In this document: one piece after another, positions 7,294 to 15,753 of the stretch
Layout of the letters: each line of letters begins with the position of its first letter
Position numbering within the stretch: position 1 is the first letter of the stretch
Assembly: GCF_004005845.1 (NCBI RefSeq)
Contig: NZ_SADE01000003.1
Coordinates: 372,001 to 436,000 of the forward strand
From: Hwanghaeella grinnelliae
GTDB lineage: Bacteria; Pseudomonadota; Alphaproteobacteria; UBA8366; Aestuariispiraceae
DNA: 64,000 nucleotides
Reading direction: 5' to 3'
The notes under the pieces: generated by a model
Databases searched by the model: none
Told to the model about the DNA's origin: nothing
The model's input: only the letters and a program-made list of their open reading frames with translations
Program-made: the position numbers and the translations under genes

Positions 7294-8772
7294 ATGAAAC
7301 GTCTTTTGATGACGACCGCGATTGCGGTTGTCTCGTTTTCCTTTCCGAATTTGGCTCTTGCCGATTGCGACGATCTTTCGCCGGGCGGCGGCGATACGGT
7401 GACCTGTACAGCGACCGATGTGTTCGACGGGCCGGACGCCGTGGAAACGCGGTTCCTGGACGACGGCAGCAAGGACGTGATCGTCGACGTGCTGTCCGGC
7501 GCGGTGATCGACACGACCGCTTCCGGCGAAGACGCGATCAAGCTGAAAGACGACAACAACAGGGTAAACAACGCCGGCACCATAAACGGCGGTGACGAAG
7601 CCATTGTCGGTGGCGACGGCCTGACGGTCGAGAATAACGGCACGATTACGGCGGTGGACCAGGGCATCGTCGGCGAGAACGAAGCAGACGAGGATGCCGA
7701 CGGCGTGCGGGTCCTGAACAATGGCAGCATCATCACCGAAGACCGCGCCATCAATGTCGGCGGCGGTGCGGGCCTGTTCGTGGAGAACAACGCCGGCGCG
7801 CTGATCCAGGCCGGGGATGAAGGCATTCAGGGTGGCGACGGGTTGACCGTTGAAAACGCCGGCACCATTACTGCCGTCAAGAAAACGATCGACGCCAATG
7901 GCGAGTTTGTCAGCATCACAAACGAGGCGACGGGCATCATCCGCTCCACGACGAATGAGGGGATCGAGGCCGAGGACAACGCCACGATCATCAATCGCGG
8001 CGTGATCGAGGGCTTCGACGATGCGGTCCAGGTCGGCGAAGGCGCGTATATCGAAAACTACGGCACCATCGAGAACACCCAGACCCAGGCGGACCTGGAT
8101 GCCGACCCGGGGCTTGAGGCGCAGGACTCCATCGATATCGACAGCGGCACGATCTATAACGAAGGGACCATCCGCTCCACCACCAACTCCGCCATCGACT
8201 ACGATCCGGGCGCAGCGACCTCCACGATCCAGAACCGCGGCCTGATCACCGGCACCATCGCGGTGAATACCGATGACGGCGACATGGCGGGCCAGGAGAT
8301 CTTCAATGCGGGTACACTGGTCGGCACAGAGGGTTTGGCGCTTTACCTCGGCCAAGGCACGGACAAGCTGGTCAACCTGAAGGGCGGCGAGATCGTCGGG
8401 GGCGCCGATTTCGGCACGGCGGCGGATGAACTCGTCTTCGAGGTCGACTACTTCGACGACAATATCGGACTGTTCGCCGGCGGCGCGCTGTTCGATGGCG
8501 GGGACGGGCTCGACACTGTCTCCTTCCTGGGGCTGCTGAGCACCGACATCGTCGATGTTTCCCTGAACAACGGCGAATTGCTGTTGAGCGTGCTGGGCAA
8601 TGGCGGCGAAGCGGTCTTGCGGCTGCTCTCCTGGGAAAGCTTCCGGTTCGCGGACAGGACGCTCGATCTCGACGGGTTGGTCGCGGCGGTACCGCTTCCG
8701 GCGGGGATGCTTCTGTTCGGAACGGCGCTTGTGGGGCTCGGCGTCGCTTCGCGGCAACGTAACCAAGCGTAA
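7294..8772 (+). CDS. VPLPA-CTERM protein with beta-helix-like NxGTI repeats
   Basis: The start at 7294 follows a GGGGG stretch, and the signal peptide ends SFPNLALA before DCDDLSPGGGD. Residues ~60-370 carry many short repeats of the form (V)ENxGTI, such as NNAGTINGGDEAI, DGLTVENNGTITAV and LNNGSIITEDRAI. These are typical of right-handed parallel beta-helix surface proteins. A ~74-residue unit is duplicated: GDGLTVENNGTITAV and GDGLTVENAGTITAV are 222 bases apart. The C-terminus has VPLPAGMLLFGTALVGLG followed by RQRNQA, an exosortase-type sorting signal. A hemolysin-like GGDGLDTVSF segment near residue 400 precedes the tail. It is probably a surface adhesin or matrix protein. Confidence 0.8.
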   Translation: MKRLLMTTAIAVVSFSFPNLALADCDDLSPGGGDTVTCTATDVFDGPDAVETRFLDDGSKDVIVDVLSGAVIDTTASGEDAIKLKDDNNRVNNAGTINGGDEAIVGGDGLTVENNGTITAVDQGIVGENEADEDADGVRVLNNGSIITEDRAINVGGGAGLFVENNAGALIQAGDEGIQGGDGLTVENAGTITAVKKTIDANGEFVSITNEATGIIRSTTNEGIEAEDNATIINRGVIEGFDDAVQVGEGAYIENYGTIENTQTQADLDADPGLEAQDSIDIDSGTIYNEGTIRSTTNSAIDYDPGAATSTIQNRGLITGTIAVNTDDGDMAGQEIFNAGTLVGTEGLALYLGQGTDKLVNLKGGEIVGGADFGTAADELVFEVDYFDDNIGLFAGGALFDGGDGLDTVSFLGLLSTDIVDVSLNNGELLLSVLGNGGEAVLRLLSWESFRFADRTLDLDGLVAAVPLPAGMLLFGTALVGLGVASRQRNQA

Positions 8773-8807
8773 ACGCATCGGCGCTACACCGAAGAGATCT
8801 GATGGGA

Positions 8808-8839
8808 CCGGGTGCAGGACTGTCTGCACCCGGCTTTTT
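8808..8839 (+). terminator. Intrinsic terminator after the beta-helix protein gene
   Basis: A perfect 10-bp stem CCGGGTGCAG / CTGCACCCGG with a 6-base loop is followed by CTTTTTCC. It lies 35 bases after the stop at 8772. Confidence 0.9.
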
Positions 8840-8880
8840 CCTTCCCGATATCAGGGCTTTTTTTTATTGGTGCCTCAGCC

Positions 8881-9549
8881 TCACCACGTCTGCAAAGGAC
8901 CGGACAGCGGAGCCTGCTTATGGACGGTTTCATAAGACCCCTGACCGGTCTGCGGCACGGTAATCATGTTCGGCGGATCGCCCACTGTCTTGCGTAGCTC
9001 ATGGGCTGTGCCGCGCTGACATGTGACGTAGACGACTTTCAGCTTCTGCGGCCGCGTATAGGTGCGGTCGGAGCTGAGGAAGACGATATTGTCCTCAGGC
9101 GCCAAGCCGTTTCCCGGCAGGGGCGGGCCGAAAAAGGCGGTCAGAATGTCGTTCAGGTCCAGATAGGTCTTAACATAACGGGCAGCCGCGACACGGCCCA
9201 AGCCGGAATCCGGACAATAATGCGCGTCGACGATTTCCCGCACGATGGGCAGGACGATACGCTCATCATCGCCTTCTTCCTTGGTGGGGAATTCCTCCCC
9301 ATCCGCGCGGTGAAGGGTAATCACCCGAACCATTTCGTCGGTTCCCCGCCCGGAGATAAGAGAGGTGCCGACTTTCACAGTTCCAAGTTCGGGCATGGAT
9401 TCCGGCTGCCAGGTAAAGCGTTGAACCTCCCCCAGCGACAGAAGCGGTTGGCGGGCCGGGTCGTCGGGGCTGGCGCAGCCGGTCAGTTGCACGATCAGGC
9501 CCACACTGATGCAGGCGGCCAGAACGGCCGAGGACAGTCTTGAACGCAT
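8881..9549 (-). CDS. Putative lipoprotein of unknown function
   Basis: The 222-residue product starts MRSRLSSAVLAACISVGLIV followed by QLTGC, a clear lipobox with lipidation on Cys 25. The mature part is polar and mixed alpha/beta, with segments such as IVREIVDAHYCPDSGLG and KLKVVYVTCQRGT. I recognise no domain. It is transcribed away from the EEP-family gene, with a 13-bp tandem repeat in between. A role at the envelope is likely; the function is unknown. Confidence 0.7.
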   Translation of the reverse strand: MRSRLSSAVLAACISVGLIVQLTGCASPDDPARQPLLSLGEVQRFTWQPESMPELGTVKVGTSLISGRGTDEMVRVITLHRADGEEFPTKEEGDDERIVLPIVREIVDAHYCPDSGLGRVAAARYVKTYLDLNDILTAFFGPPLPGNGLAPEDNIVFLSSDRTYTRPQKLKVVYVTCQRGTAHELRKTVGDPPNMITVPQTGQGSYETVHKQAPLSGPLQTW

Positions 9550-9647
9550 TCCCCCGGTACTCCCCCAAAACGCTCCGAATGCCGGTATTGCTGCCGAACC
9601 GGAAAACTACCGGAACCCACTGAATTTGGCCACTATAAGCTGCAGGC

Positions 9648-9738
9648 GGGTGCTTGGCGCAAATGCTTGTTCCGAACACTTGCTTAAACGCTTACCCCCA
9701 ACGCCTGCCCCTAACGCTTGCCTTGCCACGCGCCCGCT
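9648..9738. repeat. Degenerate 13-bp tandem repeat, about six to seven units
   Basis: Successive 13-base units read GGGTGCTTGGcgc, AAATGCTTGTtcc, GAACACTTGCtta, AACGCTTACCccc, AACGCCTGCCcct, AACGCTTGCCttg and a weak CCACGCGCCCgct. The consensus is near AACGCTTGCCccc. The array lies between the divergent lipoprotein and EEP genes and ends 17 bases before the start at 9755, so it occupies the promoter region. Confidence 0.65.
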
Positions 9739-9754
9739 TCCACATTGAACTGTC

Positions 9755-10891
9755 ATGACCATTGCCATTGCCCTCTTAACCGTTCTTTTCGCCACCCTCA
9801 CCCTGCTGCCACTTTGGCGGCATCCGCATTGGTTGGTGCGGGGGTTGGATTTCCCGCGCCTGCAATTGGCCGTCGCCGGCGCATTGCTGCTGTTGGCGCA
9901 GGTCTTCCTGTTGCCCATGGGCGCGCTGAAACTTGGGGCCATTGCCGTCACACTGCCCTGTCTGATCTGGCTGCTGTGGTGGCTTTTGCCCTATACAAGG
10001 CTTTGGCCGGTGGAGGTCAAACAAGCCGAGGATGACGCGGAAGGGGGCGCTGACGGGGCCGATGATGGAAGCCGGATCAGTATCCTGACCGCCAATGTTC
10101 TACAGTCGAACCGGAAGGCCGACGCCCTCATCGCGCTGGTGCGTCAGCATCGGCCGGACGTTCTGGTCGCGCTGGAAACGAACGCTTGGTGGGAAGAACA
10201 ACTGGACCCGCTGCAGGACGAAATGCCGTTTGCGGTCAAATGCCCGCAGGACAATCTGTACGGCATGCATGTCTATTCCCGGCTGCCGATCACCGCGCAT
10301 AAGGTTGACTTCATTGTCGAAGACGATGTGCCGTCCATCCATGGACAGATCACACTGCGCAACGGGGCCGCTGTGTGTTTCCATTTTCTGCACCCGGCCC
10401 CACCCGGCCCGACAGAAAACCAGGAATCGGCCGAACGGGACGCGGAGCTTGTCGTCGTCGCCCGCAGCATTGCCAAGGGCGACCGTCTTCCTACCATCGT
10501 CACCGGTGACCTGAACGACGTCGCCTGGTCGACCACGACACGGCTGTTTCGGAAAATCAGCGGCCTTCTGGATCCGCGCATCGGTCGCGGCATGTTCAAC
10601 ACGTTCCACGCGGACTATCCGCTGATGCGCTGGCCGCTGGACCATCTGTTCCACAGCGATGATTTCACCCTGCGGTCAATCACCCGGCTGCCGCCAATCG
10701 GGTCCGATCATCTGCCCCTGTTGACCCGGCTGACCTATGCACCGGGGCGCAGCGCCGAACAGGAAGGGCCGGTGACCGACCGGGACGATCGGGCCCAGGC
10801 TGACGACATCGCCGACGCAAAGGGTGCCGATCACACCGACGTCCCGAATCCGGGTGCCTCCAAAACAGGTCCCTCGACGAATAGAAGTTGA
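9755..10891 (+). CDS. Endonuclease/exonuclease/phosphatase-family membrane protein
   Basis: The 378-residue product begins with three hydrophobic segments (to about residue 85), then an acidic linker, then an EEP domain from about residue 105 to 325. The family motifs are present: ISILTANVLQSNR, LVALETN, VCFHFLHP, TIVTGDLNDVAWS, RWPLDHLF and IGSDHLPLL, covering the metal-binding Glu, the catalytic Asp/Asn pair and the final SDH. Such proteins hydrolyse phosphodiester bonds of nucleic acids, phospholipids or other substrates, and the membrane anchor points to an envelope substrate. The last ~50 residues are acidic and disordered-looking. This architecture is common in proteobacteria but not functionally defined. 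Confidence 0.8.
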   Translation: MTIAIALLTVLFATLTLLPLWRHPHWLVRGLDFPRLQLAVAGALLLLAQVFLLPMGALKLGAIAVTLPCLIWLLWWLLPYTRLWPVEVKQAEDDAEGGADGADDGSRISILTANVLQSNRKADALIALVRQHRPDVLVALETNAWWEEQLDPLQDEMPFAVKCPQDNLYGMHVYSRLPITAHKVDFIVEDDVPSIHGQITLRNGAAVCFHFLHPAPPGPTENQESAERDAELVVVARSIAKGDRLPTIVTGDLNDVAWSTTTRLFRKISGLLDPRIGRGMFNTFHADYPLMRWPLDHLFHSDDFTLRSITRLPPIGSDHLPLLTRLTYAPGRSAEQEGPVTDRDDRAQADDIADAKGADHTDVPNPGASKTGPSTNRS

Positions 10892-10904
10892 GGAAGCTGG
10901 CCCC

Positions 10905-11690
10905 TTACGCGTCAGGAACGGCCGGATAGGTGTTGTAGGTTGTCGCCGTCAGCCAACCGGCATCGATCGGCAGCAAGACGCCGGTGATGGCTTTCGCCGC
11001 GTCCGAGCATAGGAAGTGGATACCGTCGGCAATGTCGCCCGGTTGGATGAAATAGTCCAAGGCCTGCATGTCCAGAATGGCCTGGGGGTCGCGCTTTCCG
11101 CTGTCGATGCGGGACTGGATCGCCGGCGTCATCGTATAGCCGGGGGCGACGCCGTTGACGCGCACCTTGTGGGGACCGAGTTCCGCGGCCATCACTTCCA
11201 TCAAACCCTTGATTGCCACCTTGCCGGGGTTGTAGGCGGCCAGCGGCATCGGGCGGTAGGAATTGATCGACCCGATCATGATGATGCTGCCGCCCTTGTT
11301 TTCCTTCATCTGCCGGCCCGCCGCGCGGGAACATTGCAGCGTGCCGCGATAGTTCACGGCCCAGATCCGGTCGTTCTGTTCCATATCCATGTTGATGACG
11401 GTTTCGGCGTTTTGGACCAGGCCCGCGGAATTCACCAAGACGCTGACGGCCCCGTGGTCCTTGGCGATCCGGGCGAAGACCTCTTCGATCGCGGCGTCGT
11501 CCGAAACGTCGAGCGTTTTGGCCAAGGCCTCCCCCCCGGCGGCGGAAATCCGCGCCACAACGTCTTCGGCGGCCTGCCTGTTGACGTCCGCGACAAACAC
11601 CTTATCCCCGGCAGCGCCCAGTTTCAGGGCGGTTGCCTCCCCTATGCCACTTGCCCCGCCCGTAACGACCGTTATCCTTTTTCCCGACAT
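10905..11690 (-). CDS. SDR-family oxidoreductase
   Basis: This is a classical 261-residue short-chain dehydrogenase/reductase. The cofactor motif TGGASGIGE lies near residue 10, the NSAG motif near residue 88, and the catalytic Ser and YNPGK (Tyr-x3-Lys) around residues 140-160. Asp in VFVADVNR after the second strand favours NAD(H) over NADP(H). The gene is divergent from the DUF4286-like/racemase pair, which suggests a shared pathway such as dehydrogenation of a hydroxy acid or alcohol. The substrate is unknown. Confidence 0.85.
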   Translation of the reverse strand: MSGKRITVVTGGASGIGEATALKLGAAGDKVFVADVNRQAAEDVVARISAAGGEALAKTLDVSDDAAIEEVFARIAKDHGAVSVLVNSAGLVQNAETVINMDMEQNDRIWAVNYRGTLQCSRAAGRQMKENKGGSIIMIGSINSYRPMPLAAYNPGKVAIKGLMEVMAAELGPHKVRVNGVAPGYTMTPAIQSRIDSGKRDPQAILDMQALDYFIQPGDIADGIHFLCSDAAKAITGVLLPIDAGWLTATTYNTYPAVPDA

Positions 11691-11834
11691 ACCGATGCCT
11701 CCCGCAGTTTGATATTAATCCAATTTGTTGATGGGGATTTTGGCGCGGTGCCGGTGTATGGACAACCAGTCCCGACAAAGACAAAGATCTGAACGGTTGG
11801 ATAAAGTGGGACAAACCGGAAACGGGAGGGGTGA

Positions 11835-12515
11835 ATGCAAGGAATGTTGGCGACCTGGGTCGATTTCGACCAGGCAGGCGAGGCGGACTTCAACGAGTGG
11901 TACAATACCGAACACCTATTGGAACGCGCCATGGTGCCGGGCTTCTACAATGCGCGGCGTTATGTGGCCATTCACGGTTCACCGAAATATTTCGCGCTTT
12001 ACGACACCGAAAGCCCGGAGGTTCTGACCAGCCCGTCCTATAAGCACATTCTGGAAAACCCGACGGAATGGTCGATGCAGATCATGCCGCAGTTCCGGAA
12101 CTTTGACCGCTGCGTCGCCGAACAGATCTATCAATACGGTCAAGGCTGGGCCCAGATCGCGATTTCGATGCGGATTTCCATTCCGGCCGAGGAAGTGAAC
12201 AGAGTCGCCGACCGGCTGATCGAAACGGTGCTGCCGGTCGCGTCGGAAGCGGCGGGAACGGTCGGCCTGTTCCTGATGAAACCGCTGGCGCCCACGGGCG
12301 GCCCGAAACCGGCGGAGACCAAGGGCCCGCCGATCACCCTGTTCCTCAACGCTGCCTGTTTGGATGAGCAAGCCGCAAACGAAGCGCTGCACGGCGCGCT
12401 TGGGCCCCATGCCCTGGAAAGCGCCGACATTCCGCCCCGTTTCGTGAATACCGGCATGTACCGTTTCGTCTGTGGCGTCGACCGGTCGGTCGTGGACCGG
12501 AACAAACCGGCATGA
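11835..12515 (+). CDS. DUF4286-like (EthD-type, dimeric alpha/beta barrel) protein
   Basis: The 226-residue product begins MQGMLATWVDFDQAGEADFN, then EWYNTEHLLERAMVPGFYNA, the pattern of small ferredoxin-fold proteins of the EthD/DUF4286 kind. A second half from about residue 105 seems to repeat the fold. Family members are often found in catabolic clusters, sometimes acting on hydrophobic substrates, with no established reaction. Its stop overlaps the start of the racemase-like gene (ATGA), so translation is coupled. The family number is recalled from the motif and was not searched. Confidence 0.65.
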   Translation: MQGMLATWVDFDQAGEADFNEWYNTEHLLERAMVPGFYNARRYVAIHGSPKYFALYDTESPEVLTSPSYKHILENPTEWSMQIMPQFRNFDRCVAEQIYQYGQGWAQIAISMRISIPAEEVNRVADRLIETVLPVASEAAGTVGLFLMKPLAPTGGPKPAETKGPPITLFLNAACLDEQAANEALHGALGPHALESADIPPRFVNTGMYRFVCGVDRSVVDRNKPA

Positions 12516-13648
12516 CCGCGCGCCAGCCCCTTGCCGGTGTGCGGGTACTGGACTTCTCCACCCTGCTGCCCGGGCCCATGGCGGGTTTGATCCTGGCCGA
12601 TGCAGGGGCGGAGGTCATCAAGGTCGAGCGTCCCGGCAAGGGCGAGGAAATGCGCAGCTATGTGCCCCGCTTCGGGGAAACATCGGCGAATTACGCAATC
12701 CTGAACCGGGGCAAGCGCTGCATCGCCGTCGATCTGAAGGCGGATGAGGCGGTGGAAAAGCTGCGCCCCCTGATCAAAAGCGCGCACGTCATCATCGAAC
12801 AGTTCCGCCCCGGTGTGATGGACAGGCTGGGTCTGGGCTATGACGCGATGGCGAAGATCAACCCGGCGATCGTCTATTGCTCGATCACCGGCTACGGCCA
12901 GAACGGCCCATTGCGGGACGAGGCCGGGCACGACCAGAACTATCTGGCAAATGCCGGACTGCTGATGCTGGGGGGCGACGATACGGGCAAACCGGTCCTG
13001 GCGCCGGGGCTGATCGCCGACATCGGTGGCGGCACCCTGCCAGCGGTGATCAACATTCTGCTCGCCCTGCGGCAGGCCGAAGCGACCGGCGAAGGCGCCT
13101 ATCTTGATATCGCCATGACCGACGGGCTTCTCGCCTGGAACTGGTGGGCGCAGGCGATGCTGGGCACGACAGGCAAAGTCGCGCGGCCGGGAGGTGAGCT
13201 GCTTTCCGGCGGATCACCGCGCTATCAGATCTATGAGACCGCAGACGCGCGCTATGTCTCAGCCGGGCCGATCGAACAGAAGTTCTGGGAAAATTTCTGC
13301 GCCATCATCGACCTGCCTCGGGAATTGTGGGACGACAGCCGCGACCCCGCCGCCGTGATTGAGGCCGTCGCCACGTGCATCCGCGCCAAGGACTCCGACC
13401 ATTGGCGGCAAGCCTTCACCGGACAGGACGTCTGCGCCACCATCGCACTGACCTTGGACGAGGCGATGGACCACCCGCAATTCAAAAAGCGCGAGTTGTT
13501 CACACGGAGCGTGGTGGACGGCGCGGCGGAAATGCCGGCGCTTGCCACTCCGCTTGCCCCAGCCTTTCGCAATGCCGGGCCTAGGGCAGCATCCGCCCCG
13601 GCACTAGGCGAAGGCAATCACGAATTCCTGGGCGAAGAGGCGGACTGA
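12512..13648 (+). CDS. CaiB/BaiF family protein, alpha-methylacyl-CoA racemase-like
   Basis: The 378-residue product has the family start GVRVLDFSTLLPGPM followed by ADAGAEVIKVERPGKG. Its active-site region resembles alpha-methylacyl-CoA racemase rather than a formyl-CoA transferase: H140 in AGHDQNYLANAG and D170 in GLIADIGGG lie 30 residues apart, as the His/Asp pair does in characterised racemases (126/156). The expected reaction is inversion of the 2-methyl centre of branched acyl-CoA, needed for beta-oxidation of methyl-branched chains or bile acids. It is translationally coupled to the DUF4286-like gene. A CoA transferase role is the alternative. Confidence 0.8.
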   Translation: MTARQPLAGVRVLDFSTLLPGPMAGLILADAGAEVIKVERPGKGEEMRSYVPRFGETSANYAILNRGKRCIAVDLKADEAVEKLRPLIKSAHVIIEQFRPGVMDRLGLGYDAMAKINPAIVYCSITGYGQNGPLRDEAGHDQNYLANAGLLMLGGDDTGKPVLAPGLIADIGGGTLPAVINILLALRQAEATGEGAYLDIAMTDGLLAWNWWAQAMLGTTGKVARPGGELLSGGSPRYQIYETADARYVSAGPIEQKFWENFCAIIDLPRELWDDSRDPAAVIEAVATCIRAKDSDHWRQAFTGQDVCATIALTLDEAMDHPQFKKRELFTRSVVDGAAEMPALATPLAPAFRNAGPRAASAPALGEGNHEFLGEEAD

Positions 13649-13706
13649 CGCCCCGCCGGACAGGCCTGATACAAACCCTTAACAACAGTTTTAGGAATAG
13701 CCCAAG

Positions 13707-14843
13707 ATGAGCAAATTGTTCAGCCCGATTACCCTTCGCGGGGAAACCTTCAACAATCGCGCCGTCGTCTCCCCCATGTGCCAATATGCCTGCGACGCGG
13801 AAGACGGCGTCATGGGCGACTGGCATCTGATGAATATGGGTCAATACGCGATGGGCGCGGCCGGTCTGATTTTCACCGAGGCGACCGGCGTTTCCGCACA
13901 GGGACGAATTTCCAAACTCTGCACCGGGTTGTGGAACGACGAACAGGAAGCGTCCATGAAACGCGTCGTCGACTTCTGCCACAAATACGGCGTCGCGAAA
14001 CTGGGCATTCAGCTTGGTCATGCGGGACGCAAGGCCAGCACGCGTCCGCCCGGCGAAGGCGGCACGCCGCTGACGGCCGAGGAAGGCGCTTGGCAGACCG
14101 TCGCGCCATCGGCCCTTCCCTATGCGCCAGACTGGCACGTACCGCAGGAACTGGATCATGCGGGCCTTGCCCAGGTGAAACAGGAATTCGCGGACGCGAC
14201 CGTTCGCGCCGCCCGCGCCGGTTTCGATGTGGTGGAGATGCATGGCGGCCACGGTTATCTGTTGAGCCAATTCTTCTCCCCCCTCTCGAACCAACGCACG
14301 GACGAATACGGCGGCAGCGTCGAAAACCGCATTCGCTTCCCGCTGGAAGTTTTCGACGCGATGCGCGCCGTTTGGCCCGAAGACAAGCCGCTGGGCATCC
14401 GCATCAGCGCGGTCGATTGGGTCGAAGGCGGATCGACCGTCGAGGACACGATCGTCTATGCCAAGGCGTTGCAGGACCGGGGCTGCGATTTCATCGACAT
14501 CACGACAGCCGGTGTCGACCCGCGCCAGAAGATTACCGTCGGCAAGGCCTATCAGGTGCCGATGGCGGCTGCGGTGAAGGCGGCGATCGACATCCCCGTC
14601 ATGGCGGTCGGCATGCTGAACGATCCGCATCTGGCCGAATCCGTCATCGCCGAAGGCAAGGCCGATTTCGTCATGCTGGCCCGCGGCGTGATGTATGATC
14701 CCCGCTGGGCTTGGCACGCCGCTTTCGAATTGGGCGCCGATGCGGACTATCCGCCGCAATTCGCACGCTGCAAGCCGCAAGCCTGGCCGGAAGCCTTTGG
14801 CCTGACTCGCGAACCGCGGGTTACAACCGACCAACGGTCATAA
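13707..14843 (+). CDS. NADH:flavin oxidoreductase, old yellow enzyme family (YqjM-like)
   Basis: The 378-residue TIM-barrel protein starts MSKLFSPITLRGETFNNR. C25 and Y27 in VVSPMCQYA match the thermophilic-like/YqjM subclass. LGIQLGHAGRKAS, EMHGGHGYLLSQFFSP and NQRTDEYGGSVENR are intact and include the His pair that binds the substrate. The FMN enzyme reduces activated C=C bonds with NAD(P)H. It lies 58 bases after the racemase-like gene on the same strand and may act in the same acyl or terpenoid degradation route. The physiological substrate is unknown. Confidence 0.9.
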   Translation: MSKLFSPITLRGETFNNRAVVSPMCQYACDAEDGVMGDWHLMNMGQYAMGAAGLIFTEATGVSAQGRISKLCTGLWNDEQEASMKRVVDFCHKYGVAKLGIQLGHAGRKASTRPPGEGGTPLTAEEGAWQTVAPSALPYAPDWHVPQELDHAGLAQVKQEFADATVRAARAGFDVVEMHGGHGYLLSQFFSPLSNQRTDEYGGSVENRIRFPLEVFDAMRAVWPEDKPLGIRISAVDWVEGGSTVEDTIVYAKALQDRGCDFIDITTAGVDPRQKITVGKAYQVPMAAAVKAAIDIPVMAVGMLNDPHLAESVIAEGKADFVMLARGVMYDPRWAWHAAFELGADADYPPQFARCKPQAWPEAFGLTREPRVTTDQRS

Positions 14844-14910
14844 CGGCCGCCCGGTTCATATGCGGCCCTGTTTATGGATAATCGGGCCGCTTCTGGAGAT
14901 GTAAGCCCCT

Positions 14911-15744
14911 ATGGAAATCACCGCTTCGCCAGATGAAATCGTATTGCTTGTCGCCGCCCTTTTGGGCGGCGGCGTCGCCACAGGCTTCCTGGCGGGATTG
15001 TTCGGGATCGGCGGCGGCGGCATCGCGGTCATCGTCCTGTTCGAGCTTTTCTCCGCGCTCGACGTGCCGGATTCGGTCCGGATGCATGTTTCGGTCGGCA
15101 CCGCTTTGGTGGTCATGCTGCTGACGGCGCTGCGGTCCTTCTCAGCGCATAAGAAGCGCGGCGCGGTCGACATGGAGGTGATCAAATCCATGGGCATCTA
15201 TGTCGTCCTGGGCGTGATGGCCGGGTCGACATTGGCCCGGCATGCGGACGGCGACGTGATGAAGGGCGTTTGGGTCTGCATCGCGCCGATCATGGCCTTC
15301 CAGATGTTCTTCGGCCACAAGGGCTGGAAACTCGGTGAGGACATTCCGCGCGGATTGTTCCGCCCAATCTATGGCGCTGTGGTCGGCTTCGCCTCCACCT
15401 TGATGAGTATCGGCGGCGGCGTCTTCGTGTCCTCCATGATGAAATTGTTCAACCGGCCGATCCATCAGGCCATCGGCACGGCGTCGGGCTTCGGTCCGTT
15501 AATCGGTATTCCCGGCGTGGCCGGATTCATCTGGGCCGGGTGGGACGCGGTCGGCACCCCGCCGCTTTCCGTCGGCTATATCAATCTGCCAGGGGCCGCG
15601 ATCGTTTCCGTCGCCAGCATCCTTGCAGCCCCCTTCGGCGTGAAGGTCGCGCATGCCCTATCGCGCCGCGCGTTGGAAATCGCCTTCGGCTGCCTGTTGA
15701 TGTTCATGAGCATCCGGTTTCTGGTCAGCATCCTCACCACATAG
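14911..15744 (+). CDS. TauE/SafE-family sulfite/organosulfonate exporter
   Basis: The 277-residue membrane protein has about eight hydrophobic segments and the family glycine-rich repeats: FLAGLFGIGGGGIAVIVLF near the start and FASTLMSIGGGVFVSSMM in the second half. It should export sulfite, sulfoacetate or similar anions, or act as a general anion permease. It follows the OYE gene by 67 bases. An exporter of sulfite could serve a sulfonate pathway, perhaps linked to the cysteate-lyase-like gene at 3744, but that gene is 10 kb away. The family is certain; the substrate is not. Confidence 0.85.
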   Translation: MEITASPDEIVLLVAALLGGGVATGFLAGLFGIGGGGIAVIVLFELFSALDVPDSVRMHVSVGTALVVMLLTALRSFSAHKKRGAVDMEVIKSMGIYVVLGVMAGSTLARHADGDVMKGVWVCIAPIMAFQMFFGHKGWKLGEDIPRGLFRPIYGAVVGFASTLMSIGGGVFVSSMMKLFNRPIHQAIGTASGFGPLIGIPGVAGFIWAGWDAVGTPPLSVGYINLPGAAIVSVASILAAPFGVKVAHALSRRALEIAFGCLLMFMSIRFLVSILTT

Positions 15745-15753
15745 ATAAGCCGA

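Noticed and set aside
6183-7595. 470-residue plus-strand frame across the DMT transporter gene
   Set aside because: It spans a gene, an intergenic region and part of the next gene, and is an antisense/out-of-frame artefact.
7258-8829. 523-residue minus-strand frame over the beta-helix protein gene
   Set aside because: The plus-strand gene has a signal peptide, repeats and sorting tail; the antisense frame has none and no ribosome site.
13581-14834. 417-residue minus-strand frame antisense to the old yellow enzyme gene
   Set aside because: The plus-strand enzyme has full flavin and substrate motifs, and the antisense product has none.
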